Part shown: positions 25,685 to 33,979 of the stretch, in pieces
How the letters are laid out: every line of letters begins with the position of its first letter
Position numbering within the stretch: position 1 is the first letter of the stretch
NCBI GenBank assembly: GCA_019638615.1
Contig: JAHBTL010000036.1
Location: 1-64,000, forward strand
Direction: 5' to 3'
Source of the DNA: Chitinophagaceae bacterium
GTDB taxonomy: Bacteria; Bacteroidota; Bacteroidia; Chitinophagales; Chitinophagaceae
DNA: 64,000 bases
The notes under the pieces: model-generated
The model's input: the letters and a program-made list of their open reading frames with translations, nothing else
Told to the model about the DNA's origin: nothing
Databases searched by the model: none
Program-made: the position numbers and the translations under genes

Positions 25685-27193
25685 TTATTGTACGATTATT
25701 CTCCCCGCGAACCAGTTATTATCACTGCCTGTTATAGCTACTGTATACATGCCTTTTTTACCGGCAATAGCACTCGCCTCCACCTGCAATGGCTGCCCCG
25801 CAGCTATGTTACCTGCCGGTTGTTTAATAAGCATTCGTCCGTTGATATCGGTCACTGTAATTACGGCATTGCGAACTTGCCGAGTGCTTTTGATGTAAAA
25901 TCCATTACCGGTTACTATACTGGGATATATACGGATGTTCCTGTTGCCGGAAACTGCGATGTGAATGGTAATGACTTTAGAATAGGTAAGCACGCCATCC
26001 GCGTCCGTCATCTTTAACCTGTAATATGAAATTCCTTCAGCAACTGAAATGTCGGAAAATTTATAACCGGTAATCGCCCAGTTAACATTAGACGGAACCG
26101 TTCCCAATGATTTGAAAGAAATTCCGTCTGCACTTTTTTCTACTTCAAAAGAACGAGGGGAGCTGTTTGCCGATACCGTCCAGCTCAAATCCACCTTATC
26201 ATCTTTTGCGGCAGCGGTAAACGCTTCAACCGATATAGGCAGCATTGTAAGCGTTTGAAGCGCAAAGCTCACCCTGTTGTCGCCGCTGTTCTCATAATAC
26301 TCCAATACCAGGTTATACGAACCGCTTAATGAAAGCGTATTGGAAGTTGTGGTTGTATAGGATTGCAGGTTCCAACTGTTAATAAGCCAGGTTGAGCCGC
26401 CGTCTATGCTTAACCGGTAGCCATCATCTCCACCAACAATAAACCGGTAGGTACCGCCGGAGAAATTTTTAGTAAGACGGTAACGCATGCTGAAGGTTTC
26501 TGTTGGGGTACTGCAGGAACTGGTAGTATACGTTACATTGCTGCCGCCAAAACTCTCATCAAAATCAGGGTTACCGGCAAATCCTTCCGTTACCCTGCCT
26601 ATATAAGTATCAAAATTAGTTCCATCATATACATATCCATACCAAACATTGCCTGTGCCATAAACAGCCGGGTTGCCCGAAGGCGTGCAAACGGCGGCCA
26701 TAGAAAAAGAAATCCTGTTGGCGCCCCCGTTTTCATAAAATTCCAGCACCATATCGTAGCTGCCGTTTAGCGCTATGGTATAGGTTTGAGTAGTATAGCT
26801 TTGATCGTTCCAGCGATCAATTGCCCAGGTGTCACCGCCATCGAAGCTGAGCCTGAAACCATCGTCGCCTCCAACAACAAACTGGTAGGTCCCGTTTGCA
26901 AAGGTTTTCCGCAACTTATATCTTACACTGAAAGTAGAGGTTTGAACAGGGCATCCGTTTGTGGCATAGCTAACGTCATCTCCTCCAAAGTTCTGATCAA
27001 AATTGGGGCTACCGCTGCTTCCTTCGGTTACATACCCACGATAGTTCGTAAAATTGATATTATCATATACATATCCCCTCCATACATTATTGGTACCATA
27101 GCTGGTTTGATTACCGGCCGGTGTACACGATTGGGCATGAGTGCGATGTGTAAATACAACTAAACAAACAAAAACGGGTAAAAAGAGTTTCAT
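25685..27193 (-). CDS. T9SS-secreted protein with two PA14-like domains
   Basis: This 502-residue protein has a signal peptide (residues 1-20) and two homologous domains of about 145 residues (about 22-165 and 168-310). Each begins CTPxGN, has GYVYDxxNF and contains FVVGGDDGFRLSFDGG or FIVGGDDGYRLSIDGG followed by LVLEYYENxGxNR. That is the pattern of PA14-like carbohydrate-binding beta-barrels. A fibronectin-like linker follows (about 320-420), then a T9SS type A sorting domain (about 425-502, ending GRIIVQ). It is probably a cell-surface glycan- or cell-binding protein. Confidence 0.85.
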   Translation of the reverse strand: MKLFLPVFVCLVVFTHRTHAQSCTPAGNQTSYGTNNVWRGYVYDNINFTNYRGYVTEGSSGSPNFDQNFGGDDVSYATNGCPVQTSTFSVRYKLRKTFANGTYQFVVGGDDGFRLSFDGGDTWAIDRWNDQSYTTQTYTIALNGSYDMVLEFYENGGANRISFSMAAVCTPSGNPAVYGTGNVWYGYVYDGTNFDTYIGRVTEGFAGNPDFDESFGGSNVTYTTSSCSTPTETFSMRYRLTKNFSGGTYRFIVGGDDGYRLSIDGGSTWLINSWNLQSYTTTTSNTLSLSGSYNLVLEYYENSGDNRVSFALQTLTMLPISVEAFTAAAKDDKVDLSWTVSANSSPRSFEVEKSADGISFKSLGTVPSNVNWAITGYKFSDISVAEGISYYRLKMTDADGVLTYSKVITIHIAVSGNRNIRIYPSIVTGNGFYIKSTRQVRNAVITVTDINGRMLIKQPAGNIAAGQPLQVEASAIAGKKGMYTVAITGSDNNWFAGRIIVQ

Positions 27194-27850
27194 AAAATAA
27201 TGTTTGAACTTTGATTATTAAATAACGGAGTTAACTAAGTGGTATTGCTTAGTTGTTCATAGGTGGTTATATTGATATAGATAAATGCTTCGTCGGTCTT
27301 TTAGAGGAGGGAGCATAAAAATGAATATATATTCAACTGGTAATAGCATTCTTATGCTATTTTATTATTGACATATCTGGTTTCAGTTAACGCATGGTAG
27401 CAGCAGGGGTATCAAGGGGCTATGGACGGATGGATGGATTTACCCGGTAGACAGCATTCAAATTTCGCCCAAAATCAGAAGGCATTCAAGTATATAAAAA
27501 TCAAATAATTATAATTGGCATCTAAAATAAAAGGCTCTTTTCGAAAATACAATGCCCCCTATGGAAATAGGGGGCCACTCCAAAACCAGATGCATATGCA
27601 ATAACATATGCTCTGAGCGATCAAGAAATAGGTATGATTATTTTTTCACGCACCTGACAATACTATACTTTGTATGTGCAGGTGGCGGCCGGTTTGCTGA
27701 CAGAAGGATGGTCAAGCCCTAAACCAACTTCTCACTTCATTGATTATCAGCAACTTGATTTTTTAAGTACCTGTTCAATGGTTCTATTTTGATACACTCA
27801 GTGTACGTTTTTATTACAGCATGGTACATGATGCCGCTATGCACTACTGA
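27194..27850. other. Gene-free spacer with a perfect hairpin
   Basis: No credible gene is seen in this AT-rich spacer. GCCCCCTAT (27554-27562) and ATAGGGGGC (27567-27575) form a perfect 9-bp stem with a GGAA tetraloop. It is not followed by a T-run, so it is not a classical terminator. A 16-codon frame at about 27321 has a strong purine-rich leader (GAGGAGGGAG) but resembles nothing. Confidence 0.5.
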
Positions 27851-28495
27851 TCAGTTTAATTCCTGTATACGCATATCTTTAAAATGAATCTCAGCCTTAC
27901 CACCTCCATGGATCTGTAAGCCAATAATACCCGTTTGCGGAATGGAAACGTCAGGTTCTGTGTAATCCGCGGTCAGCTTGCCATTCAAAAAAACACGGAT
28001 CCTTCGCCCTTCAGCCCGGACTTCATAATCGTTCCAATCATTTTTTTTCACCAGTTTCTTCAATAAAACCGTATCCATGGGTGTAAGCGTTTTATTTCTC
28101 CGGGATTCATCATAAATACTTGCCCAGTACCCGTCGCCCAGGTCTGCCTGGTACCCTTCCATTTCATTGGGCGGATTGCTCAGCCGCTTGCTGCGAAACT
28201 GAACCCCGCCATTAATAAATCCTTCGGAGCCTAATAACTTAAATTTTGTCTTTAAAATAAAATTATCATAGCTTTTACGGGTACATAAAAAGTTATTCTC
28301 AGGTACAGTCTCAATTAAAGAACCTCCTATCAATACCCCGTTTTCAACCCTCCATAGCTTAACCGTATCTCCTTCCCAGCCGGTAAAATCTTTTCCGTTA
28401 AAAAGAGGCATGGTCTTATGCTGAGCCTCTGTTTTCAAACCAATGACGCATAGTAAAGCCGGGATCATCCATCTGAAAAAATACCTGGTATTCAT
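27851..28495 (-). CDS. Secreted DUF1080 (3-keto-disaccharide hydrolase-like) protein
   Basis: The frame is open from 28561, but the ATG at 28495 gives a proper signal peptide (MNTRYFFRWMIPALLCVIGL, cleaving near KTEAQ), leaving 214 residues. The body is a single DUF1080 beta-sandwich with LFNGKDFTGWEGD, FILKTKFKLLGSEGFINGGV, WNDYEVRAEGRRIRVFLNG and a closing IHGGGKAEIHFKDMRIQEL. Family members fold like concanavalin lectins/glucanases, and some have been linked to hydrolysis of 3-keto-sugar glycosides. It stands alone but lies close to the sugar-oxidation cluster starting at 30102. Confidence 0.9.
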   Translation of the reverse strand: MNTRYFFRWMIPALLCVIGLKTEAQHKTMPLFNGKDFTGWEGDTVKLWRVENGVLIGGSLIETVPENNFLCTRKSYDNFILKTKFKLLGSEGFINGGVQFRSKRLSNPPNEMEGYQADLGDGYWASIYDESRRNKTLTPMDTVLLKKLVKKNDWNDYEVRAEGRRIRVFLNGKLTADYTEPDVSIPQTGIIGLQIHGGGKAEIHFKDMRIQELN

Positions 28496-29544
28496 GGCAA
28501 AGTTTTTTTCAAAATACAAATTTATAATCAATAGGAGTGCCGGAATTTGATTGAGGCGCATTTATCTTCCGTGAGAACTATTTTCATTGCGGCAGAATCA
28601 TAAATAAGCACATACCGCAATAAAGTTCAATTTTCGCTCCACTCACAACATTCCGTACGGTGTTTCACTAAACTTATACCGGGCGGGCCTGAACCGCGCC
28701 TGTGGCAGGCAGGTTTGAATAGTTATTTCAGGTAGGTAATGCTGGCATTGGGATGAAATATTTTCCTGTATTTAACTGATCACTTTGCATTAAGGGTAGT
28801 CCGCCGCGACGGACAAATAAATAAAATGGCCGGCTCTTTTTACAAACAGGTAGGGAGTGACCAAAAAGGTTACTAAATAAATAATTTATTCGGGTAGGTG
28901 ATGGAGACTAATAGTCGTTTATGCGATTCTCAACGCCTTCATTTACCTTTTTGGTCAGCCCCATGTTTCAAATGCATATCCCTCGTGGATGCAATACTTT
29001 TAGTTCAGTTGACCCATCATACAAAATGCTGTTGGATATACCGGGTTTTCTGTGCCATCTGCACAACCTGTTTGTAGAAAAAGAGAGTAATTTTCAATGA
29101 TGCGCCATCGGCACTACACTGAATTATATAAAGAGGACCACCTCCGAAGGAGGCTTTGAATGAGCAGCCAAAATCCCAAACCCGCTTAACATGTATATTC
29201 CTTAACTAAATGGTTTTGCCTCTCAGGTATATTTTATTGCTATTATTTCTTAAGTTGACGCGGCTATAGTGAGATACCCGTATCAGCGGGACCGGAATAC
29301 ACACCGGAGAACATATGTTTAACAATGGTACAAATGCTGAACATATGCTTGTCGTCATGCCGGGCTTGTTCGCCGGGGCATCTGCACAAGATTACCCTAC
29401 CTGCGAAAAATAGCGGGGCCGGATTTGAATGATCAATGGCAGCAACGATGTATCAAAACGTATAAAAAAGACGCTATTTTGACCATTTTTTTCACAATGA
29501 TTTTAAAATAATTTTGTTGTCAAATGGTAAATGATAATGTGTTC
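28496..29544. other. Gene-free spacer
   Basis: No gene-like frame or RNA gene was recognised. Small structures include an inverted pair TGACCAAAAAGGT (28858-28870) with its complement at about 28944-28956, and a CCTCCGAAGGAGG palindrome near 29142. Near 29251 AAGTTGACGCGGCTAT resembles part of the element at 29545-29850. Confidence 0.45.
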
Positions 29545-29850
29545 ATTTAAAATTGTCGCTGGTTGGCGAAAACACCATAGCCGTCAACTTAAGCCCGAAG
29601 GGCTTGAATTTGAATAGCCCCCAACTTTGTTGGGGGACAACAATGCCGAAGTTTTGTTGAACCCCTACGGGGTTCAATGTAAAATTGTCGCAAATATACC
29701 ACCGGTTACACCGATGGCTATTCAAATTAAACCCCATTCGGAGTATTTAAGCGCCAGATTTCCTAAGTTGACGGCTATGGCGAAAACACCAACCAGGGCG
29801 TGCGCCGTGGGCGATGAGACACCGCCCACTCCAGCCCGACAATTTTAAAT
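29545..29850. repeat. 306-bp palindromic element with perfect 14-bp ends and flipped 12-mer
   Basis: The ends ATTTAAAATTGTCG (29545-29558) and CGACAATTTTAAAT (29837-29850) are perfect complements. Inside, a second inverted pair (29559-29591 and 29763-29795) matches except that the 12-mer GGCGAAAACACC (29565-29576 and 29779-29790) is in direct orientation. Between them are three hairpins: AAGCCC-gaa-GGGCTT (29591-29605), CCCCCAAC-ttt-GTTGGGGG (29618-29636) and TTGAACCCC-tac-GGGGTTCAA (29657-29677). No gene is present. Confidence 0.8.
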
Positions 29851-30101
29851 ATACCGATGATAACCAGGGATGTTAAAGTTGTTAAATGAAACCAGTACGG
29901 AACAGGATAGAAAACCCGTATTAAACCCTACTTTCGGTGTGACCGGATTTTTCGCCGGATAAGACCGGACAGGAAGGTAACATTTCAGCAAAGCAAAGGA
30001 CATATTTTTCAAATATGTTATTATGTATACACATTTGTATTTACTTGGTAAAAAATGAGTAATTTGCTTAAAATTTTAAACGCGCATTGCTTCATAGTGA
30101 T

Positions 30102-32423
30102 ATGAAAATCTTCACAAAAATTGCATACCTGGTATGCATACTGATTGTAGCTGTATTTGCCCTGGAGGCTTGCAAGAATAGTGACGCTTCAGCTTCTGAA
30201 GAAAAAATCCCGGACCGCATCAGTTATAACTTTGATATTCGTCCTATCCTTTCAGATAAATGTTTGGCCTGTCATGGCCCCGATGCCAATAAAAGAGAAG
30301 CGGGGCTGCGGCTGGATGTAGAAGAAAGCGCATTTGCCGCATTAAAAGAAAATCCCAAAGCGCATGCGGTCGTTGCCGGCAAACCGGAAGTATCACAGGC
30401 TTTTTTGCGCATCACCACGAAAGATTCTTCCTTGCTGATGCCTCCCCCGGCATCGAACCTGAAGTTGACCGAACGCGAGATAGCGCTGATTGAAAAGTGG
30501 ATACAGCAGGGTGCCAAATACGAAAAACACTGGGCATTCGTAGCGCCGGTCAAACCTGCACTTCCAAAGGTTACATTAAAGGATTGGCCAAGAAATGATA
30601 TTGATTATTTTATCCTGGAAAAAATGGAGCAAAAAGGCTTCCAACCCAGTGAAGAAGCAGATAAAGAAAGGCTGTTAAAAAGATTAAGCCTGGACTTAAC
30701 CGGTTTGCCTCCTACACTGGAAATGATGGATTCCTTTTTGGCAGACAACAGTGTGGACGCTTACGAAAAAATGGTAGACAAGCTGATGCAGCTTCCGTCG
30801 TATGGGGAAAAGATGTCGTTGCACTGGCTTGATCTTGCCCGTTATGCCGATTCTCACGGGTATCAGGATGATGGTTACCGTACACAATGGCCCTGGAGAG
30901 ACTGGGTGATACATGCGTTCAATAACAACATGCATTATGACGAGTTTGTAACCTGGCAGCTTGCCGGTGATCTTTTACCCGAAGCTTCCAAAGAGCAGTT
31001 GCTGGCTACAGGATTCAACAGAAATCACAAAATTACGGAAGAGGGAGGCGTGATTCCTGAAGAGTACCGCATCAGCTATGTTACCGACAGGAACGATTTA
31101 TTCGGCAAAGGTCTTTTAGGCATTACCCTGGAATGCGCACATTGCCACGACCATAAATACGATCCTTTTTCCATGAAGGAATATTACCAGCTCTTCGCAT
31201 TTTTCAACAATGTAAAAGAAGTGGGAATAGAATCGGTGATCGGCGGACCTGAAACCTATGCCAAGAAACCATTAATGGAGATCAGCAATGAAGACATCAA
31301 AACCGTGCTCAGGTTTGTGAACAAGCCGGATACAGAGCGGTTGATCGTATCCGTTATGGGCGATCTTGATACGATCAGACCAACACATATTCTACAAAGA
31401 GGTCAGTACGACGCCCCTGGCGAAGAAGTGCGGCCTGCAACGCCCGCTGCCATACTTTCGTTTGATGAATCGTATCCCAAAAACAGGCTTGGACTTTCAA
31501 AGTGGTTGTTTGATAAGCGAAACCCGCTTACAGCCAGGGTATATGTTAACATTTTGTGGCAGGAGTTTTTTGGCAGGGGCATTGTTAAAACTTCCGGGGA
31601 TTTTGGAATGCAGGGCGATCTCCCTTCCCACCCGCATCTGCTGGATTGGCTGGCGGTTGACTTCCGCGAAAACAACTGGGACATCAAACGACTGGTAAAG
31701 ATGATGGTGACCTCCGCTACTTACAGGCAGTCGGCCGTTGTAACCCCCGAAAAGCTGGCCACCGATCCTGAAAATATTTACCTCGCACGTGGGCCACGCT
31801 ATCGCATACACGCAGAATTTGTAAAAGACCTGGTACTGGCAAGCAGTGGTTTATTGAGCCCGGCCATAGGCGGACCAAGCGTTAAGCCCTATCAACCGGC
31901 AGGTTTGTGGGAAGGTGCTACTTCTGGAAGAGGGCTGCTTTCGATGTATGTGCAGGATCATGGAGAAAATCTTTATCGCAGGGGAATGTATACGCTGATC
32001 AAGCGTACGGTTCCCCCTCCTACCATGGCCATTTTTGACGCAAGCAACAGGGATATGTGTGAAGTAAAACGCCTGCGGACAAATACTCCTCTGCAGGCGC
32101 TGGTAATGATGAATGATCCGGCTGTGCTGGAAGCCTCACGTGTGCTGGCGGAAAAGCTGCAGAAGGAGCAAACAGACGTTAAAGACAAGCTTATTAAAGC
32201 ATTCCGGCTGATCGTTTCCAGGAAGCCGAAGGAAAAGGAGATGGAAGTGCTTACGAATTATTACAATGCGCAGCTGAATAAGCTGCAGCCGCCGGAAATC
32301 AATAAAACCCTGGAAATAGGTGAATATCCTCTTGGAGAACAGATAGACAGGAAGGCTGTAGCTGCCATGGCAAGGGTCATATCCACCATTTATAACCTTG
32401 AAGAAACAATAACAAAAACCTGA
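30102..32423 (+). CDS. Planctomycete-type cytochrome lipoprotein (PSCyt1-DUF1549-DUF1553)
   Basis: The ATG at 30102 gives a lipoprotein leader ending at Cys24 (FALEAC), a better start than the upstream TTG. The 773-residue protein has a PSCyt1 haem domain at about residues 45-140 (CLACH at 54-58, GPDANKREAGLRLD). A DUF1549/PSCyt2 domain follows at about 150-360 (WLDLARYADSHGYQDDGYRT, CAHCHDHKYDPF), then DUF1553/PSD1 at about 440-740 (NPLTARVYVNILWQEFFGRG, RLRTNTPLQALVMMNDP). CAHCH may be a second haem site. These proteins are abundant in Planctomycetes and also found in Bacteroidota, and their biochemical role is unproven. It is the first gene of a three-gene set. Confidence 0.93.
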   Translation: MKIFTKIAYLVCILIVAVFALEACKNSDASASEEKIPDRISYNFDIRPILSDKCLACHGPDANKREAGLRLDVEESAFAALKENPKAHAVVAGKPEVSQAFLRITTKDSSLLMPPPASNLKLTEREIALIEKWIQQGAKYEKHWAFVAPVKPALPKVTLKDWPRNDIDYFILEKMEQKGFQPSEEADKERLLKRLSLDLTGLPPTLEMMDSFLADNSVDAYEKMVDKLMQLPSYGEKMSLHWLDLARYADSHGYQDDGYRTQWPWRDWVIHAFNNNMHYDEFVTWQLAGDLLPEASKEQLLATGFNRNHKITEEGGVIPEEYRISYVTDRNDLFGKGLLGITLECAHCHDHKYDPFSMKEYYQLFAFFNNVKEVGIESVIGGPETYAKKPLMEISNEDIKTVLRFVNKPDTERLIVSVMGDLDTIRPTHILQRGQYDAPGEEVRPATPAAILSFDESYPKNRLGLSKWLFDKRNPLTARVYVNILWQEFFGRGIVKTSGDFGMQGDLPSHPHLLDWLAVDFRENNWDIKRLVKMMVTSATYRQSAVVTPEKLATDPENIYLARGPRYRIHAEFVKDLVLASSGLLSPAIGGPSVKPYQPAGLWEGATSGRGLLSMYVQDHGENLYRRGMYTLIKRTVPPPTMAIFDASNRDMCEVKRLRTNTPLQALVMMNDPAVLEASRVLAEKLQKEQTDVKDKLIKAFRLIVSRKPKEKEMEVLTNYYNAQLNKLQPPEINKTLEIGEYPLGEQIDRKAVAAMARVISTIYNLEETITKT

Positions 32424-32450
32424 TACGCTTAACATATAAATGATTGTAAG

Positions 32451-33908
32451 ATGGAAAAAGAAATTCTGGAACACGGTTTTACCTGGAACAGGCGGCGTTT
32501 TCTTTCCGCTATGAGTTTAGGCGTAGGCAGTGTTGCCCTTGGCTCATTGCTGATGCCCGACCTTTTCGGCAGGGGCAACAGTGTGGGCGATGAAGCTTTT
32601 AAGCCGGGTATCCCTCATTTTGCGCCCAGGGCAAAGCGGGTAATATACCTGTTCCAGAACGGAGCGCCCTCTCAACAGGAATTATTCGACTACAAGCCTA
32701 AGTTGCGCGAAATGACAGGACAGGAAATTCCTCCTTCCGTCCGCGGCAACCAGCGGCTTACGGGCATGACAGCCAACCAGAGCGCTTTCCCCCTGGTAGG
32801 AAGCTTTGTTGATTTTAAACAATATGGAAACTCACGGGCATGGGTAAGCGATCTTATGCCCTATACGGCCAAGATCGTGGATGAGCTTTGCATCGTTCGC
32901 TCCATGTATACCGAAGCCATCAATCACGACCCGGCTTTAACATTCCTGCAAACCGGTTCGCAACAGGGCAATCGTCCCAGCATGGGCGCCTGGCTGAGTT
33001 ACGGGCTGGGTAATGAAAACAAAAACCTTCCCAATTTCACGGTATTGCTTTCCCGCGGAATTGGCAACGGGCAGGGAGTGTATTCAAAATTATGGTCAAA
33101 CGGGTTTTTAGATTCGGTACACCAGGGTGTACAGTTCAGCAAAGGAGAAGATCCTGTATTGTATCTGCGCGACCCGGATGGCATGGACCGGAAAGCCCGT
33201 CGTGAAATGCTGGATAACCTGTCTGAGCTGAACGAAATGGCGTATAAAGAAATGGGCGATCCTGAAATTACAGCCAAGATACAGCAATATGAAATGGCTT
33301 ACCGCATGCAGATGGCAGTGCCCGAAGTAATGGACCTTTCCAAGGAGCCTGATGATATAGTGAAGCTGTATGGCCCGGACTGTTTGGTTCCCGGCACATT
33401 TGCAGCCAATTGCCTGCTTGCCCGTAAACTTTCAGAAAATGGTGTACGCTTCGTACAATTGTACCACCAGGGATGGGATCAGCATGGCAATCTTCCGTTT
33501 GAAATAGCCAAACAAGCCAAAGACGTTGACCAGGCATCTGCCGCGCTGGTGATTGATCTCAAGCAGCGCGGACTGCTGGATGAAACACTGGTAATATGGG
33601 GTGGTGAATTCGGCCGCACCAGTTACACACAAGGCAGGCTGACACAGGACAATTATGGGCGCGACCATCACCCACGTTGCTTTACCATATGGATGGCAGG
33701 CGGTGGCATTAAACCGGGTATTGTGTATGGAGAAACCGACGAATTAGGGTACAATATTATAAAAGATCCTGTACATGTGCACGATTTCCAGGCTACCGTA
33801 TTGAACCAGTTGGGATTGGATCACGAAAAACTGATTTTCAAACACCTGGGCCGGAGGTATCGACTTACCGATGTATCAGGCAAAGTAGTAAAAGATCTTA
33901 TTGCATAA
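32451..33908 (+). CDS. Tat-exported DUF1501 protein (sulfatase-like fold)
   Basis: This 485-residue protein starts with a twin-arginine signal (NRRRFLSAMSLGVGSVALGS), so it is exported folded, probably with bound metal. The DUF1501 body has RVIYLFQNGAPSQQELFDYK, VDELCIVRSMYTEAINHDPA, LVIWGGEFGRTSYTQG, DNYGRDHHPRCFTIWMAGGG and HDFQATVLNQLGLDH. DUF1501 belongs to the alkaline phosphatase/sulfatase superfamily, although the usual sulfatase cysteine motif is absent. It almost always accompanies PSCyt1/DUF1549/DUF1553 proteins, as here (27 bp downstream), so the two probably act on one substrate in the periplasm. Confidence 0.93.
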   Translation: MEKEILEHGFTWNRRRFLSAMSLGVGSVALGSLLMPDLFGRGNSVGDEAFKPGIPHFAPRAKRVIYLFQNGAPSQQELFDYKPKLREMTGQEIPPSVRGNQRLTGMTANQSAFPLVGSFVDFKQYGNSRAWVSDLMPYTAKIVDELCIVRSMYTEAINHDPALTFLQTGSQQGNRPSMGAWLSYGLGNENKNLPNFTVLLSRGIGNGQGVYSKLWSNGFLDSVHQGVQFSKGEDPVLYLRDPDGMDRKARREMLDNLSELNEMAYKEMGDPEITAKIQQYEMAYRMQMAVPEVMDLSKEPDDIVKLYGPDCLVPGTFAANCLLARKLSENGVRFVQLYHQGWDQHGNLPFEIAKQAKDVDQASAALVIDLKQRGLLDETLVIWGGEFGRTSYTQGRLTQDNYGRDHHPRCFTIWMAGGGIKPGIVYGETDELGYNIIKDPVHVHDFQATVLNQLGLDHEKLIFKHLGRRYRLTDVSGKVVKDLIA

Positions 33909-33979
33909 TAATTTCCATTTTCTGTAATTACTATTTACGCTATAGTGTAAGCGGCTCAACTTTAATTGCCCTGTTTTAA

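Noticed and set aside
28496-30101. Long spacer examined for tRNA, rRNA or riboswitch
   Set aside because: No cloverleaf or recognisable riboswitch core was found by eye; the structure is explained by palindromic repeats.
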